A DNA stretch of 64,000 bases. It comes from Sipunculus nudus. Lineage: Eukaryota; Annelida; Sipuncula; Golfingiida; Sipunculidae. Numbering within the stretch: the stretch's first letter is position 1; each line of letters starts with the position of its first letter. The stretch is taken from positions 28,877,339 to 28,941,338 of the forward strand of contig CM049316.1 of NCBI GenBank assembly GCA_026874595.1, given 5' to 3'. This document shows positions 25,601-35,946 of this stretch, piece by piece. Under the pieces are notes generated by a model. That model searched no databases and was not told where the DNA came from. It was given only the letters and a program-made list of their open reading frames with translations. Position numbers and translations under genes: made by a program.

Positions 25601-26173
25601 ATTTTGGTATTTCAACCGCGCTGATTTTTTTCATATCTCGGAAAAAAATTCATCCCTTTTTATTACTTACAACATGACATTCAGTAAATCTTGTTATCTC
25701 GTCATCCGCACATGAAAACAATTGTGATTGTGATAATGATTTTTAAAGTTAATTGTGCATTAGATGCTCTTTGTATTAATGATCTGTTAAAAAGTGTTCA
25801 AGAAGCAATATTCCTGATTCTTTTCAGACTGTATAATATGCGATATCATTCGCATTTTGCCATATATCATTACTTCGGCATCATTAAAAGAAATAGACAA
25901 AATGTTTCGCTCATAGTACTTATTAGCCTATATTCTGTTTTTCTTTGTTTTTAGTATTACATTGCGTGCAAGCAGAAAATTAAGGCGGAGCGACCGTACT
26001 TATATGTTCAGAGACCGGATCCAGGGTTCAGAAAAAGAAGGAGTCCAACCAATCCTTATTGATCACAGATTCTCCCAATATCAAGGCACGAATTAAGAAA
26101 CCTTCCACATCTGTAAGCATCAGGGTTAATTTCAGAATTCACACCACTAATACGATAAGATGTATAAACTATA

Positions 26174-26175
<2 letters not shown>

Positions 26176-26241
<66 letters not shown>
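26176..26241. repeat. (TA)n microsatellite
   Basis: About 32 units, self-complementary, so open frames on both strands across it are artefacts. Confidence 0.95.
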
Positions 26242-26245
<4 letters not shown>

Positions 26246-26452
26246 TCCACAAAAATAAGATGAGCTTCAAATTCTCTCAACAAATCAGAATATAACATAA
26301 TGTGGAGTGAGCTACCGTGCACATCAGGAAGACTTATGACTAATCCTTAATAAAAGGTCCCATGCCCGGGAAAGGAGATGGGTGGGTTCGACCGCCAAAA
26401 AATGTTCCCTTTAAAAAGGTTGCGGCAGCTGAAAAAGGGAGACCTTCCATGA

Positions 26453-26473
26453 CCCCCCCCCCCCCCCCCCCCC
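26453..26473. repeat. Poly-C tract followed by GCCGGATCCGCTCCTG
   Basis: A run of 21 C, then GCCGGATCCGCTCCTG, whose reverse complement CAGGAGCGGATCCGGC resembles the start of hAT-like non-autonomous elements. A possible partner end (CAGAGACCGGATCCAGGG) is near 26010, but no 8-bp duplication is seen. Confidence 0.4.
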
Positions 26474-28772
26474 GCCGGATCCGCTCCTGCGTTTAACCCC
26501 TGTATGTCAGATATCCCTATTTACGTCAATCATTAGATCATTCATTTAGCATTCTTAAATAAGATTGATAACTATTACAAAACTTTTTTTTTATATTTCC
26601 CCCCTCACGTTTAAAGAGAGTGACTGTCTGTTTATTTTCGGTACAATGTTTTCTCTTCAGATGTTGAGAAAAAGGCGATCGAACCGTCTGTTGTATTATA
26701 CTTTTTTCGATTTGTTTTGTATTTATGTGCATTAATGAACATAGCCAGGCTAACGGTGATCAAGTCAGCTGATTCCCAGAGAGCACCCTGATAGGCCATT
26801 TAGTCTGTTTACTACTGTTAATGAGTACACAATTAAAACATGACTATATGAGAGAAAAATTAATCGTGTACTGGAAACACATCATATGGATAAAGTGTCA
26901 AGTAGATAAAGATGCCTGGGGCCTTTGAAACAAAAGCTAAGCTCTAGAAATAATTAATTAGTTTTACCTTTATTTTGCATGTCTCTGTTAACCTTCCTTG
27001 ATTGCATATATTTACCAAACGCTCAACAAGGAGAACTCATTAACCCATATTCAATAATTCCACGCTCTTTCTCCTTTTGGAGTCGTTTTCCTGGTTTTCA
27101 GTGTTTCATTGCCTGCTTGTATAAAAGACAGATGCAGCGACCATGGTTATAATACTCGGGAGCGGCACTGATTAACTGTTCACAAGATTGTACTTAATCC
27201 TTTGATTATTTAGGTTTCAGTGGTCGGATGTTGGAAGTTGCCAAATATACCTTGACTCGGGGTGGCCCTTGATTTATGCCGGGCACCAATCAATAGATTG
27301 AACCATAAAATCTGTCGACTGCGTTTGAACATCCCCAATACAGTGTAAACAGAGTCGCCGACCGCTTCCGATCCAATGAATTATTCATCACACCAAATAA
27401 ACATGGCTGCCAAGTGCTGTACCACAAGGGACACTACAGCGACTTCCGGTTGAGTTTCAGTGATTTATATCTGACGTGTTCTTTGATTACTGCCGCACCA
27501 CGCAAACTGCCTATATCTTTCCGTACCTGCTCCAAGTCTAAAGTAAATTATATTCCCATCAGCATGTCTAATCAGGGCCGGCCGTCCCGTATGAATGTCA
27601 TATAAACCAGCCATAGGCTATGGAACAGATCAGAAAAGACGTTTGTTTTGGAATACATCACAAGGCCTTTGGAAGGATATCAAAGCATACATGATAAAAA
27701 CCATGATTGTATATTATAGCATGTTATTACAGTATTATTGGATATATTTCTAGCAATTTACATATATGATCCTAATTTTACAAAATATAGCATTATTATC
27801 AGCGGTTTTAGTATGTTTTTTAGAACTTCACTGTAAAAGGCTGAAAAGTATCCTTTAATTTTTAGCTTTTAGAGTTTCCCTATCTCTTTGAACAGCAGAT
27901 TATAATATTTAGACTATATACAGTCTTCTATACGGAAAGTCAGAGACCCTATTCCAAACATTCTTAAATCCATGATCTATCTAGTAGGTTGAATCGCATT
28001 CATTACACATTGTAATTATAGATTACGCTGCTACATTTTAAGTAAACCTTTTACATTTTCAATGAAGCAATTTTAAATCCAAAAATCGTTATCCGGGATA
28101 TAAGCAGTTACTGATACTACTGCTTACTAAATTGATTTTATTTAGTTTTCGGGCGAAATCCTAAACATACATACAGCAGGAAAGTAGAGTTCCAGGACCG
28201 GGTTTCTTGTAACATGGTTGCTGGTTACTGATTGATAAGACGAAGGAAAAAACATGCCTTGAAACGATATTACGTGAAAAGGTTATATATATACAATTTC
28301 ATGGTATACTTGTATCCAAAATTGAATATATTTTATAATATTTGCAGCGTGGATGAATAATGATAAATATTTTTGATGTAATTGAGGGTGTGACTGTAAT
28401 ATCGCCCTGTGGATCTGGTATTGTGTTGTTATACTTGCTTTTGAAGATGATATATTTTGACTTTTTGCCCTTTTCCATTCATATCGAACACTAAATAAAA
28501 CCGGTTTTTAGTTGGGGATTCAGCGTGAGGGAGTATATAATCCTTTCCTTTTCCAATTTTTCTTTTCGAAATTTGTCGTTCAAAGAAATGGATATATAAT
28601 ATTTATTGCATATTGATATTTTGATGGGGTTATCCAAATCTCAATTTGCCTGGTCTATGTTAATAGACTTATGAGCAACTTCAATTCCTGGATAATTTTG
28701 TTTAATATGACAACATGCAGATCCAAAACGCCGCAGGAGACAGCCCGTCTGGTTCAGCCCAGACACATGTCA

Positions 28773-29721
28773 ATTTCATTACGTCATGTCAGCCCGCAAA
28801 TCAAATTGGCAGGGTGCCAACAATAAAAATGTTTACCTCATGTATTGCAGGTCTAGCTATAGAACGTATTTTGGCCTAAAGTGCTAATGTTTATAAGTAG
28901 AGTTTTCTACTTGCAAGCCTACTTTTAGTTATGAGGGCTTAAACTATTAACCTTTCCAGTATTGTGTATTTTCAACTTTTCTTTCATTTTTCTTTGTTCA
29001 TTTAATTGTATACCAATTGAACCAACATATTAGCCTGTCAGGGCTCCCTATTAGTATAATATTATTTATTTGCCTTAAATCGAGAGGTATTTTCTCCATA
29101 AAAATCGATAATTTGACTATCAAATTTTCGTCACGTCCCTCCTTATCCAAAAGGGATAAAATGATTAATTCAGTACTTGGGTCTTTTATATTTATAGTCT
29201 ACACCCCCTGCAACTAGGTTGTCATGTGACAAGATATTTGTTCATTTCATTACGTCACACGTTGCTTTAACTTTACAAAAATCTGGTTTATGACAATGCC
29301 AGCGTCCCATTTGTAATTTATTAAATATTGACGAGCTAGTCTACAGTGCGAAACTATCATTTGTCAGGTTTAAATAACCCTGTGGTTTCCCTGTATTGTA
29401 ATGGTCAAACAGTTGGCATAAATAATATTTTTTCCGCTTTCTGGTCATTTCTTTCCTGTTTTGTCACGTGTAAATTTTACTTTAAAGGCTTCCATTGAAT
29501 ATGCAGGAATATTAAATCATTTTATAGGGGAAATCGATATGCTTAAATTGGTCTAAAGAAATCACCATCTATTTCCATCACGGCTTTATGGTACATGTTA
29601 ATAGGTTTATTTTTAATGGCAGCGTCTGGACCAGTTTATCGAACGTGACAACATTACATGCCACGGCGCATTGGGCAGTCGACCGCCTCACGACTAGACG
29701 CTTGTCAATTTCATTACGTCA
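28773..29721 (+). promoter_or_regulatory. Three spaced ATTTCATTACGTCA motifs
   Basis: The same 14-mer is at 28773-28786, 29244-29257 and 29708-29721, about 470 bp apart, all on the + strand; the first and third extend to TGTCAATTTCATTACGTCA. TTACGTCA is a CREB/ATF or PAR-bZIP type site. Could be regulatory or the conserved remnant of a dispersed repeat. Confidence 0.35.
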
Positions 29722-30029
29722 CACTTCTCAGTATTCCTCAAATTCCTATTGGCGGCTTGCCGAAAGTTAACAAAACAAGAACGTGAGCGACGTTCCCATT
29801 GGAATAATAAATCTATTTTAAACTACCTATTTCTCATATTCGTGATATAAAATTCACATGCACAGTTTGATAATTGAAATAACTTTTAACAAACGAAAAA
29901 ACTAAAATGGTTTCCGACGATTCAATGAAGAACTTATCTAAATTGTCTATATGGGAGTATAAGTGTGTGCTATTTCAACGAGGTGTTTAAATAATGACAT
30001 TTTTAGTGATTTTATGTATATACACTGAA

Positions 30030-30240
30030 ACAAAAATTATTCGAACATAGAAATCAGGTAAATCCTGTCGTAAAACTGAATTGTTTAAATAATGGCATTA
30101 AAAAAAATATATCATTTGGGGTTCAAACGTTGAAATACACCTATTGGTAAAGTTATTCAATGTATATGCACAACAAACTAAAAGTTATTCAAACACAGAT
30201 ATAGGGAAATTATCCCGATTGTAAAACTGTATTTCACTGT
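30030..30240. repeat. Diverged direct duplication, ~150 bp apart
   Basis: AAAATTATTCGAACATAGAA and GTAAAACTGAATT at 30034-30085 recur as AAAGTTATTCAAACACAGAT and GTAAAACTGTATT at 30180-30234, next to the SINE-like element. Confidence 0.45.
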
Positions 30241-30248
30241 TAACATGG

Positions 30249-30515
30249 ATGTTGTGACGGGGTGACATAAAAGCGGACCGAACTGTCTCGCTTGTGAAGC
30301 TTGCTTTGCTAACGAAAGAGTTGGGAGGACGGACTTGTTCGCCACCATCATGGGTTCGAATCCGGGATCGGCCCAATGTTTTCCCCTGAATAATTTGTCT
30401 TAGTAACAAAATGGGGGCTCGTCCAATGTGACGGTACAACTTGGTGGCCCAGGGCTCGAATACGGGATCGGCACAATGTTTTCCCCTGAATAATTTGTCT
30501 TCGTAACAATGTATG
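30249..30515 (+). mobile_element. SINE-like element with B box and 100-bp tandem unit
   Basis: The first ~60 bp (GACGGGGTGACATAAAAGCG and on) recur at 46918. A perfect B box GGTTCGAATCC lies at 30353-30363 with an A-box-like GCTAACGAAAGAGTTGGG about 45 bp before it. The B-box segment to TTTGTCTTAGTAACAA is repeated exactly 100 bp downstream (30453), with the second B box degraded to GGCTCGAATAC. Confidence 0.55.
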
Positions 30516-31417
30516 TAAATAAAAAAGAAAATCTATAATCATATTTTATGAAATATGCGATTGTATACATCAGAGTTTTTAACAGTTATTTTTATTTGGT
30601 CAATTGATCAACGGATGGTTTTCAGATTATAAAGATTTAACAGGGTCCTGGTACTTGCCTGGTAGTGTTAACGCCTTATACAATATAGCAGAGATATAAT
30701 TTGATATAAAAAAGACTACTTGTACAATATTCTTATAAGAGCGAAAACCTTAAACTAAAGCAGTAGCGTTTTTCATAAGACGACAATTCGGCTCAAAGCA
30801 TACTGATGATAGAATAAAAATGATGTTGGAATCTCTTAGTGCACCATCAAATCAGGATTATGGATAAAAAAGGGACCATTACGTGCTGACTGCTTTTACA
30901 GGGTGTCAGGTACACACTGTAATCGAATGTTGTTCCAGCACTTCGGTTAATCTGTCGTGATCACTCTGTTTGTCCTCTCCGTCCTAGATCTCGGACAAAA
31001 CTCTTCACCTTTTCTCACTACGATAAAAAAAACTGGTAAGATCCGTGCCATAAAAAAGGGACCTGATTATGCGAAAAAATAGTGCCTGTGGCTGAGTGTG
31101 TTGAAGATACCTGTTTGTTTAAAAGGTATAAAAAATAAAACATGATAATAAAGTGTATTCTCTTTTAAATATTATGTTATCTGCCGGTCTGTCGTTTGCT
31201 GACTCCATTGCAGAAGTCGAAATAAACTTGCACCCGGCACGATCGATGGCACGAAATATTAAAAAAAAAACAGTGGGCAAGCAACCAGGGGCCTTACCGC
31301 GCAACTGCACAATGCAACATTTGTCAAGCTTCCAGCAGCTACCAGTAGCGTCAATTTATCTTCAGCATTGGGGGCGAGAGTTAACTTGCAGGCACTGGAG
31401 GGTAATCAAAGTTTATT

Positions 31418-31424
<7 letters not shown>

Positions 31425-31465
<41 letters not shown>
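31425..31465. repeat. (TA)n microsatellite
   Basis: About 20 units. Confidence 0.95.
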
Positions 31466-31471
<6 letters not shown>

Positions 31472-31626
31472 ACTGATATAATTTAAAATATGAGGCTTTA
31501 AAAAATAAACCAGGTATAAATGTATAATATTTCATAGTAAACTCAGAAATGAAACGAAAGTCTATTATTTTGATAATTAATGTATTTCATTTCCAATATA
31601 TAAATATCATTCTCTGAAAAGCAGGG

Positions 31627-31728
31627 GGTTAACCCCCCCCCCCCCTTGCTTAAAAGTGTGTGTGTTGGGGGTGGGGGGGGGGGGGGTTGGGGGTGGAGGA
31701 AGTGTATTAACCCCCCCCCCCCCCCATC
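31627..31728. repeat. Alternating poly-C / poly-G / poly-C tracts
   Basis: About 17 C, then GGGGGTGGGG with a long G run and GTTGGGGGTGG, then about 17 C, all within 100 bp. Each C tract follows a TTAA, so GTTAACCC... recurs. Strong hairpin, G-quadruplex and i-motif potential. Confidence 0.85.
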
Positions 31729-32469
31729 TTGTCCTACTTGCCTCCGCCGTTTCAGTAATGGGCCTTACATAAGGATAATTATCTGCAGTTCGACCCTCAC
31801 CTTGGTCGCATATAATGACAGGATGAATTTTTAATATTTGAGCCATTTAAAACGTAATGCGATGGAAACCTCAGATGGTAACCTCAGGCTGCTCACTAAT
31901 TTCTTTATTTGTCGCAGTATTGGTAATTTACAGCCAAGTCAAACATGTTTGCTGTTCCTTTCACACCAGATAACAGCCGGCTTCTGATTGGTTCACTGTA
32001 GTAAAAACAACCGTGAGCAACTTGCAACATCGAGATTGGTCCCTGTGTCAAACAATGTAGCCAGCGTTTTAAGGAATAAAGGACAAGGAAAAAAGAGGGT
32101 AGGGAATCAGTTAAAAACATCCGGTGTCAACATCCGTCCTTGCAAGCACATGCTGACCCCTCCATACATGGCGGCAACATGGTAGCCATGACAACATGAC
32201 ATTCAGGCCTTCGGAAATAAACTGATAGGGCCTGGAGTCATGATGGCAGTCACAACAGAACGCCCATTCTAAGGGTCGGATCAAAATATTTACTGTCTGG
32301 TATTATTTGGCATCACAGGCATATAAAGTCGTATTATATGTGCTTAATATCGAAGGAGAACTGTTGTTACACAAAAATAATTACATTTATTACCTCCTTT
32401 CATCACTGTGGCACCGATTCACGTGAAGCGATACTTCTCATTCAAAACTAAATGTGTCATGGCGCGGTC

Positions 32470-32745
32470 GTGTATGTAAACTTGGAAGTCGGAAGCCGGA
32501 AGCCGGAAACCAAGGAATTGTCTTGTAAATAAAGCAGTTTAAAGCATGTACAAAATGCTAACGCTTCAAAACCGTTTTGTTTTTCCCCGATAGAATAAGA
32601 TCTTCATTATCATTCTGTGAAGAATAATAGTGATCCATTCTTTAATCTGAAAGTTATGGATGATTTTGTGCTCGGAAGCCATCTCGAAAGTCAGTCAGAA
32701 GTGCTGGGATGTGATCCAATGTGTATAACTCGGAAGTCACAGAGA
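32470..32745 (+). repeat. Inverted repeat arm 1 (family 4)
   Basis: Runs from AACTTGGAAGTCGGAAGCCG to GTGTATAACTCGGAAGTCAC. Its reverse complement aligns along 34385-34628, sharing CCATAACTT, GATAGAATAAG and GCTTCCGAG words. Each arm starts and ends with a CGGAAGT word. Confidence 0.55.
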
Positions 32746-32920
32746 CGCACTGGTTAACTTGTGGTTAGTTAGAGCCACAGCCCAAATGCAGTTACATTAT
32801 AATTATAGTTGCATGCATATATTAAAATTGTTTATGCATGATTCTGCTTTTAATTAGTGTATAATACTATATACATGATACATACGTAATTGAAAAACTA
32901 TAATTTTTTTTATTTGTAAA

Positions 32921-32923
<3 letters not shown>

Positions 32924-32970
<47 letters not shown>
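32924..32970. repeat. (TA)n microsatellite
   Basis: About 23 units, between the two inverted arms at 32.5 and 34.5 kb. Confidence 0.95.
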
Positions 32971-32974
<4 letters not shown>

Positions 32975-33424
32975 GTGTGGGTGTATTTTCACGTAATATA
33001 TTTCGCCCCATCTAGAGCTATGTTTTTGTTAAAGATATTTATAATTACATGGGGAATGTATGGGAAGGGATTAATTTTTAAAATATGCAATGTAAAGAGG
33101 ACATTTTGAGGCACCTTAAACAAATGATTATGAGGATTTTCTGTTTTCCGCAACTATTCTCCTACATGTTTTAGAACAATATATTCAAACTTGAGGTTGT
33201 TGGGCTTTAATATTTATATTTCTATAAAATTACGGTATAAACTGTAAAGTCCAAATATTCAAAAGTTCGTAACATGTTAATGTCAATGATGAAATGAGCG
33301 TCTATACATTTATAACTTGCAAAATGTCACTATTTAAAGGTAGTACTCATTGTAAAATAATTGATATGTTTAAGTCTTATGACAATCTTTGCATTTTACC
33401 GACTTTTGAGATCTGTGAGCGCCC

Positions 33425-33500
33425 AGGCTCACAGTGCGTGAGTCTGAGTATCAGCCGAGGAGGCGTGAGATTTTTCACGGTCGATCCCACCCCGAGCTGA
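33425..33500 (+). mobile_element. tRNA-like SINE head, plus orientation
   Basis: GGCTCACAGTGCGTGAGTC resembles an A box and CACGGTCGATCCC (33476-33488) a B box about 45 bp later. The segment is GC-rich in an AT-rich context and is followed by a G run at 33545-33562. The acceptor stem does not close. Confidence 0.4.
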
Positions 33501-34384
33501 GCTCTGTGGGGAGACCGTGCATGACTCGCACGGTAATGCGATGGGGGCGGGGGGGGGGGGGCGATTCCTCAATATACTAGTATATATTTGGATGCTCTCA
33601 TAGTGGAGTAAATCACCAACTTATGAATTGGAAAGTAAAAAAATATAATAATGAAATTGCTGGGGAATAAAAAAGTAATCTGAAAAAGAAATGAAAATTG
33701 ATTACGAATTTATTGGAAAAGAACTCGATAAAATGAGAGATATTACGTCTGGATGGGCTTGCGCCCTCTATGGATGCACCACTGAATAATAAATATGGTA
33801 TAATAAACCCTAATACGGCATTAAAAATAGTTATAAATTACAATGTCATTAAAAAAAACTAATATATTTCCCATACGTTGAACAAATATGAAAAATTAAT
33901 ATATTTTGATCTTTATAAAAATCCATGCATCTGAATATTCCGTGTATACACACTATTTTTATTTGATCCTTATATTTTTATCCTCAGAAAACAAAATTGA
34001 CCGGACTATAGTCGGAATTCTCGATACAGTATAGTACCGTGCGCTTTCGGACATCCTTCTCTCTGAACTTAATAGTTGCTGGTATCAGGTTCTATAATTA
34101 AACAGAATGTTTTATATCTATAACATTTGCTCTGTAAAAATTTATTTCTAAACATTTACTGAACTTTTTCCCCCAACATACGGTAAAAGCGTAAAATATT
34201 GATGAGTTAATATAATCTTGTTTTACAAAATGAAATAAAATATCAATATAATATATTATAAAAAAAAAACAGCATCATGAATGTTAAAAAACAGATTGAG
34301 TTTATGAAAAATATGTCATATTGAAATAATTGAAAATGCTTGACACGTTTGCTGACGATATGATGACCAGTGCATTAGCCATTA

Positions 34385-34628
34385 CTGGCTTCCGAGTTAT
34401 ACACATCTGGACCATAACCGGGCATTTCCGAGAAAAAAATAGTCCATAACTTGGGATGGATAACTTTGATTTTTGCATTATGATAGAAAAAAACCCTTAT
34501 TCTATCAATAAAAATAAAATGGTACTTTCCATTGATGTAGTAGCATTTTAATTATGCTTCGATCATTGCTTTATTTTAAAAAATCCTTGCTTGCGACTTC
34601 GGACTTCCGAGTTTTACACATAGCCGTT
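34385..34628 (-). repeat. Inverted repeat arm 2 (family 4)
   Basis: Inverted partner of 32470-32745, about 2.1 kb apart. Either two insertions of one ~260-bp element in opposite orientation, or long terminal arms of a foldback-type element. The intervening 1.6 kb has no coding frame and includes a (TA)n tract and a SINE head. Confidence 0.55.
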
Positions 34629-34803
34629 TGGGAATCCTCTACCGGAAGTTATGGTTCTCCCGCTAACAGACGTGGAGACGAGTTTTTCGAGTAAAACCAG
34701 CCTCGGTATTAAAAACTGCTGCACGAATACACGTAAGTCAACCGTAGATGTAATAATTATTATTTTCCCCAACAGAATAACGTCACTTTTTGTCTTTACT
34801 CAG
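34620..34803 (+). promoter_or_regulatory. Candidate TATA-less promoter, 5' UTR exon and short intron
   Basis: Seen: an ETS-type site ACCGGAAGT at 34641-34649, a CpG-containing stretch with no TATA box, a perfect donor ACAC|GTAAGT (GT at 34732), and 72 bp later TTTTTGTCTTTACTCAG as an excellent acceptor (AG 34802-34803). Known: CCGGAAGT sites are typical of broadly expressed TATA-less animal promoters. Inference: transcription start about 34650-34680, a short non-coding first exon and a minimal intron. The site abuts an inverted-repeat arm that contains related CGGAAGT words, so the ETS match may belong to that repeat. Confidence 0.25.
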
Positions 34804-34970
34804 GAAAATGACAGCTCGAGAAGTAGATGAAGATGAAAAAGTAGTGTCAGAAATGGCGTGCACATCTGCACATACTAGAATTGATGCGAACCCAATAGCT
34901 TGTACTGTCACCCCATCGTCTTCCGTATATCTAAAATCGACGTTTGGGGTGACAGGCTGTCGCTAGCAAC

Positions 34971-35017
34971 ATGGAGGCAAGGCTCTCCGTTCAGGTGTAT
35001 AATGTGGGAGTTCACAC
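34971..35017 (+). CDS. Candidate first coding exon, 15 codons, ending at GTGAGT
   Basis: Seen: GCAACATGG start context, an open frame (MEARLSVQVYNVGVH) and donor CACAC|GTGAGT at 35018. It would follow the exon starting at 34804. A competing start at 34808 opens a different 52-codon acidic frame ending at TAG 34964, which would be an upstream ORF in the same transcript, or the true coding sequence if a weak internal donor is used. No next exon was found and the product is unknown. Confidence 0.2.
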
Positions 35018-35233
35018 GTGAGTTTGAAGCATATACTCCAGTGGGCGAAGTGGCAATAGCCGCATGTGTCATAATGTCCAGTAATACCCAATGTATGGGT
35101 ATTATGTGCATTAAATGAAGTTTTTTTTTATTCATTCAGTTCTTATTGTGCGTGGGTGTCTGCAGATAAATCTTTGGTTCCCTCACCCACGACGTTGTAT
35201 GACTGAAAAGAATATTAATTCGTGACCACGATA

Positions 35234-35257
35234 CCCCCTCCCCCCCCCCCCCCCCCC
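35234..35257. repeat. Poly-C tract
   Basis: Interrupted C run of over 20 bases. Confidence 0.85.
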
Positions 35258-35801
35258 AACGCCCCTGGCAGCTACACTGTATATAACTATAAAATTGCCG
35301 CTGCACTGAAGGCCATATAGCCGTATCATATGAGTGTACACTGTCGGCCAACTGACAAGACAGCTGTACTGTATACATGTAGCCTATCAAATGAAAAATG
35401 TAGTGTATTTGTTTACTTTCAAAATACTTTGTGCCCTCGTCCTCTCGTACTCTCCTGGTTTCGTACTGAGGTTTTTTCAATCCCTGCTTCCCCTGTCCGC
35501 CTTTATGCTCATTTCGCACTCTGCGATAAATTACATCTTTCGGCGTCCCAGCGCAGTCACTTTACAATCCCTGCCTCATCATTGTTATGACATTTTATAG
35601 TAATTTTCCAGTCAGTTTTCTTCCATGAATATGAAACAGGGCTAACGGTAAGGAAGCTACAAAACTGTTTAATGTTTAACGTTTTCTCATTATTATATTT
35701 ATATAATATATTACATGTAAAATAGTTATACAGCATATTCGATCATATCATTATATCTTTAGGTATTCTATATAACATTATTTTATCCATTAACAGTTGT
35801 G

Positions 35802-35946
35802 TGTTGCAGTAATAAAGATGACTTAAGCCAAGTGGCATCAGTAAGTCACTCTAAGAAACCATCATGACGTCACAATTGTAAAACAAATGGTATATATAAG
35901 TCATCTACTTTGCTTAAGTCAAGTAAAATTTTATTGTAACAGGCCC
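35802..35946. mobile_element. Short TIR element (MITE-like)
   Basis: The left arm TGTTGCAGTAATAAAGATGA then CTTAAGCCAAGT and the right arm ACTTTGCTTAAGTCAAGT then TTATTGTAACAGG are inverted (about 35 bp, imperfect). The loop contains a perfect CRE palindrome TGACGTCA at 35865-35872. Confidence 0.45.

Larger units (their letters stand above)
22600..28760. other. Mostly non-coding stretch
   Basis: Possible upstream region of the RGK-like gene. Contains an inverted repeat GACCTCGTT/AACGAGGTC (25195-25233), the (TA)n and poly-C tracts at 26.2-26.5 kb, and AT-rich DNA. No TATA or initiator could be tied to a start. Confidence 0.4.

Noticed and set aside
26056-26322. Open frames on both strands through (TA)n at 26.2 kb, and similar ones at 4.1, 31.4, 45.4 and 48.5 kb
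   Set aside because: TA repeats read as Tyr-Ile in all frames, so openness is trivial.
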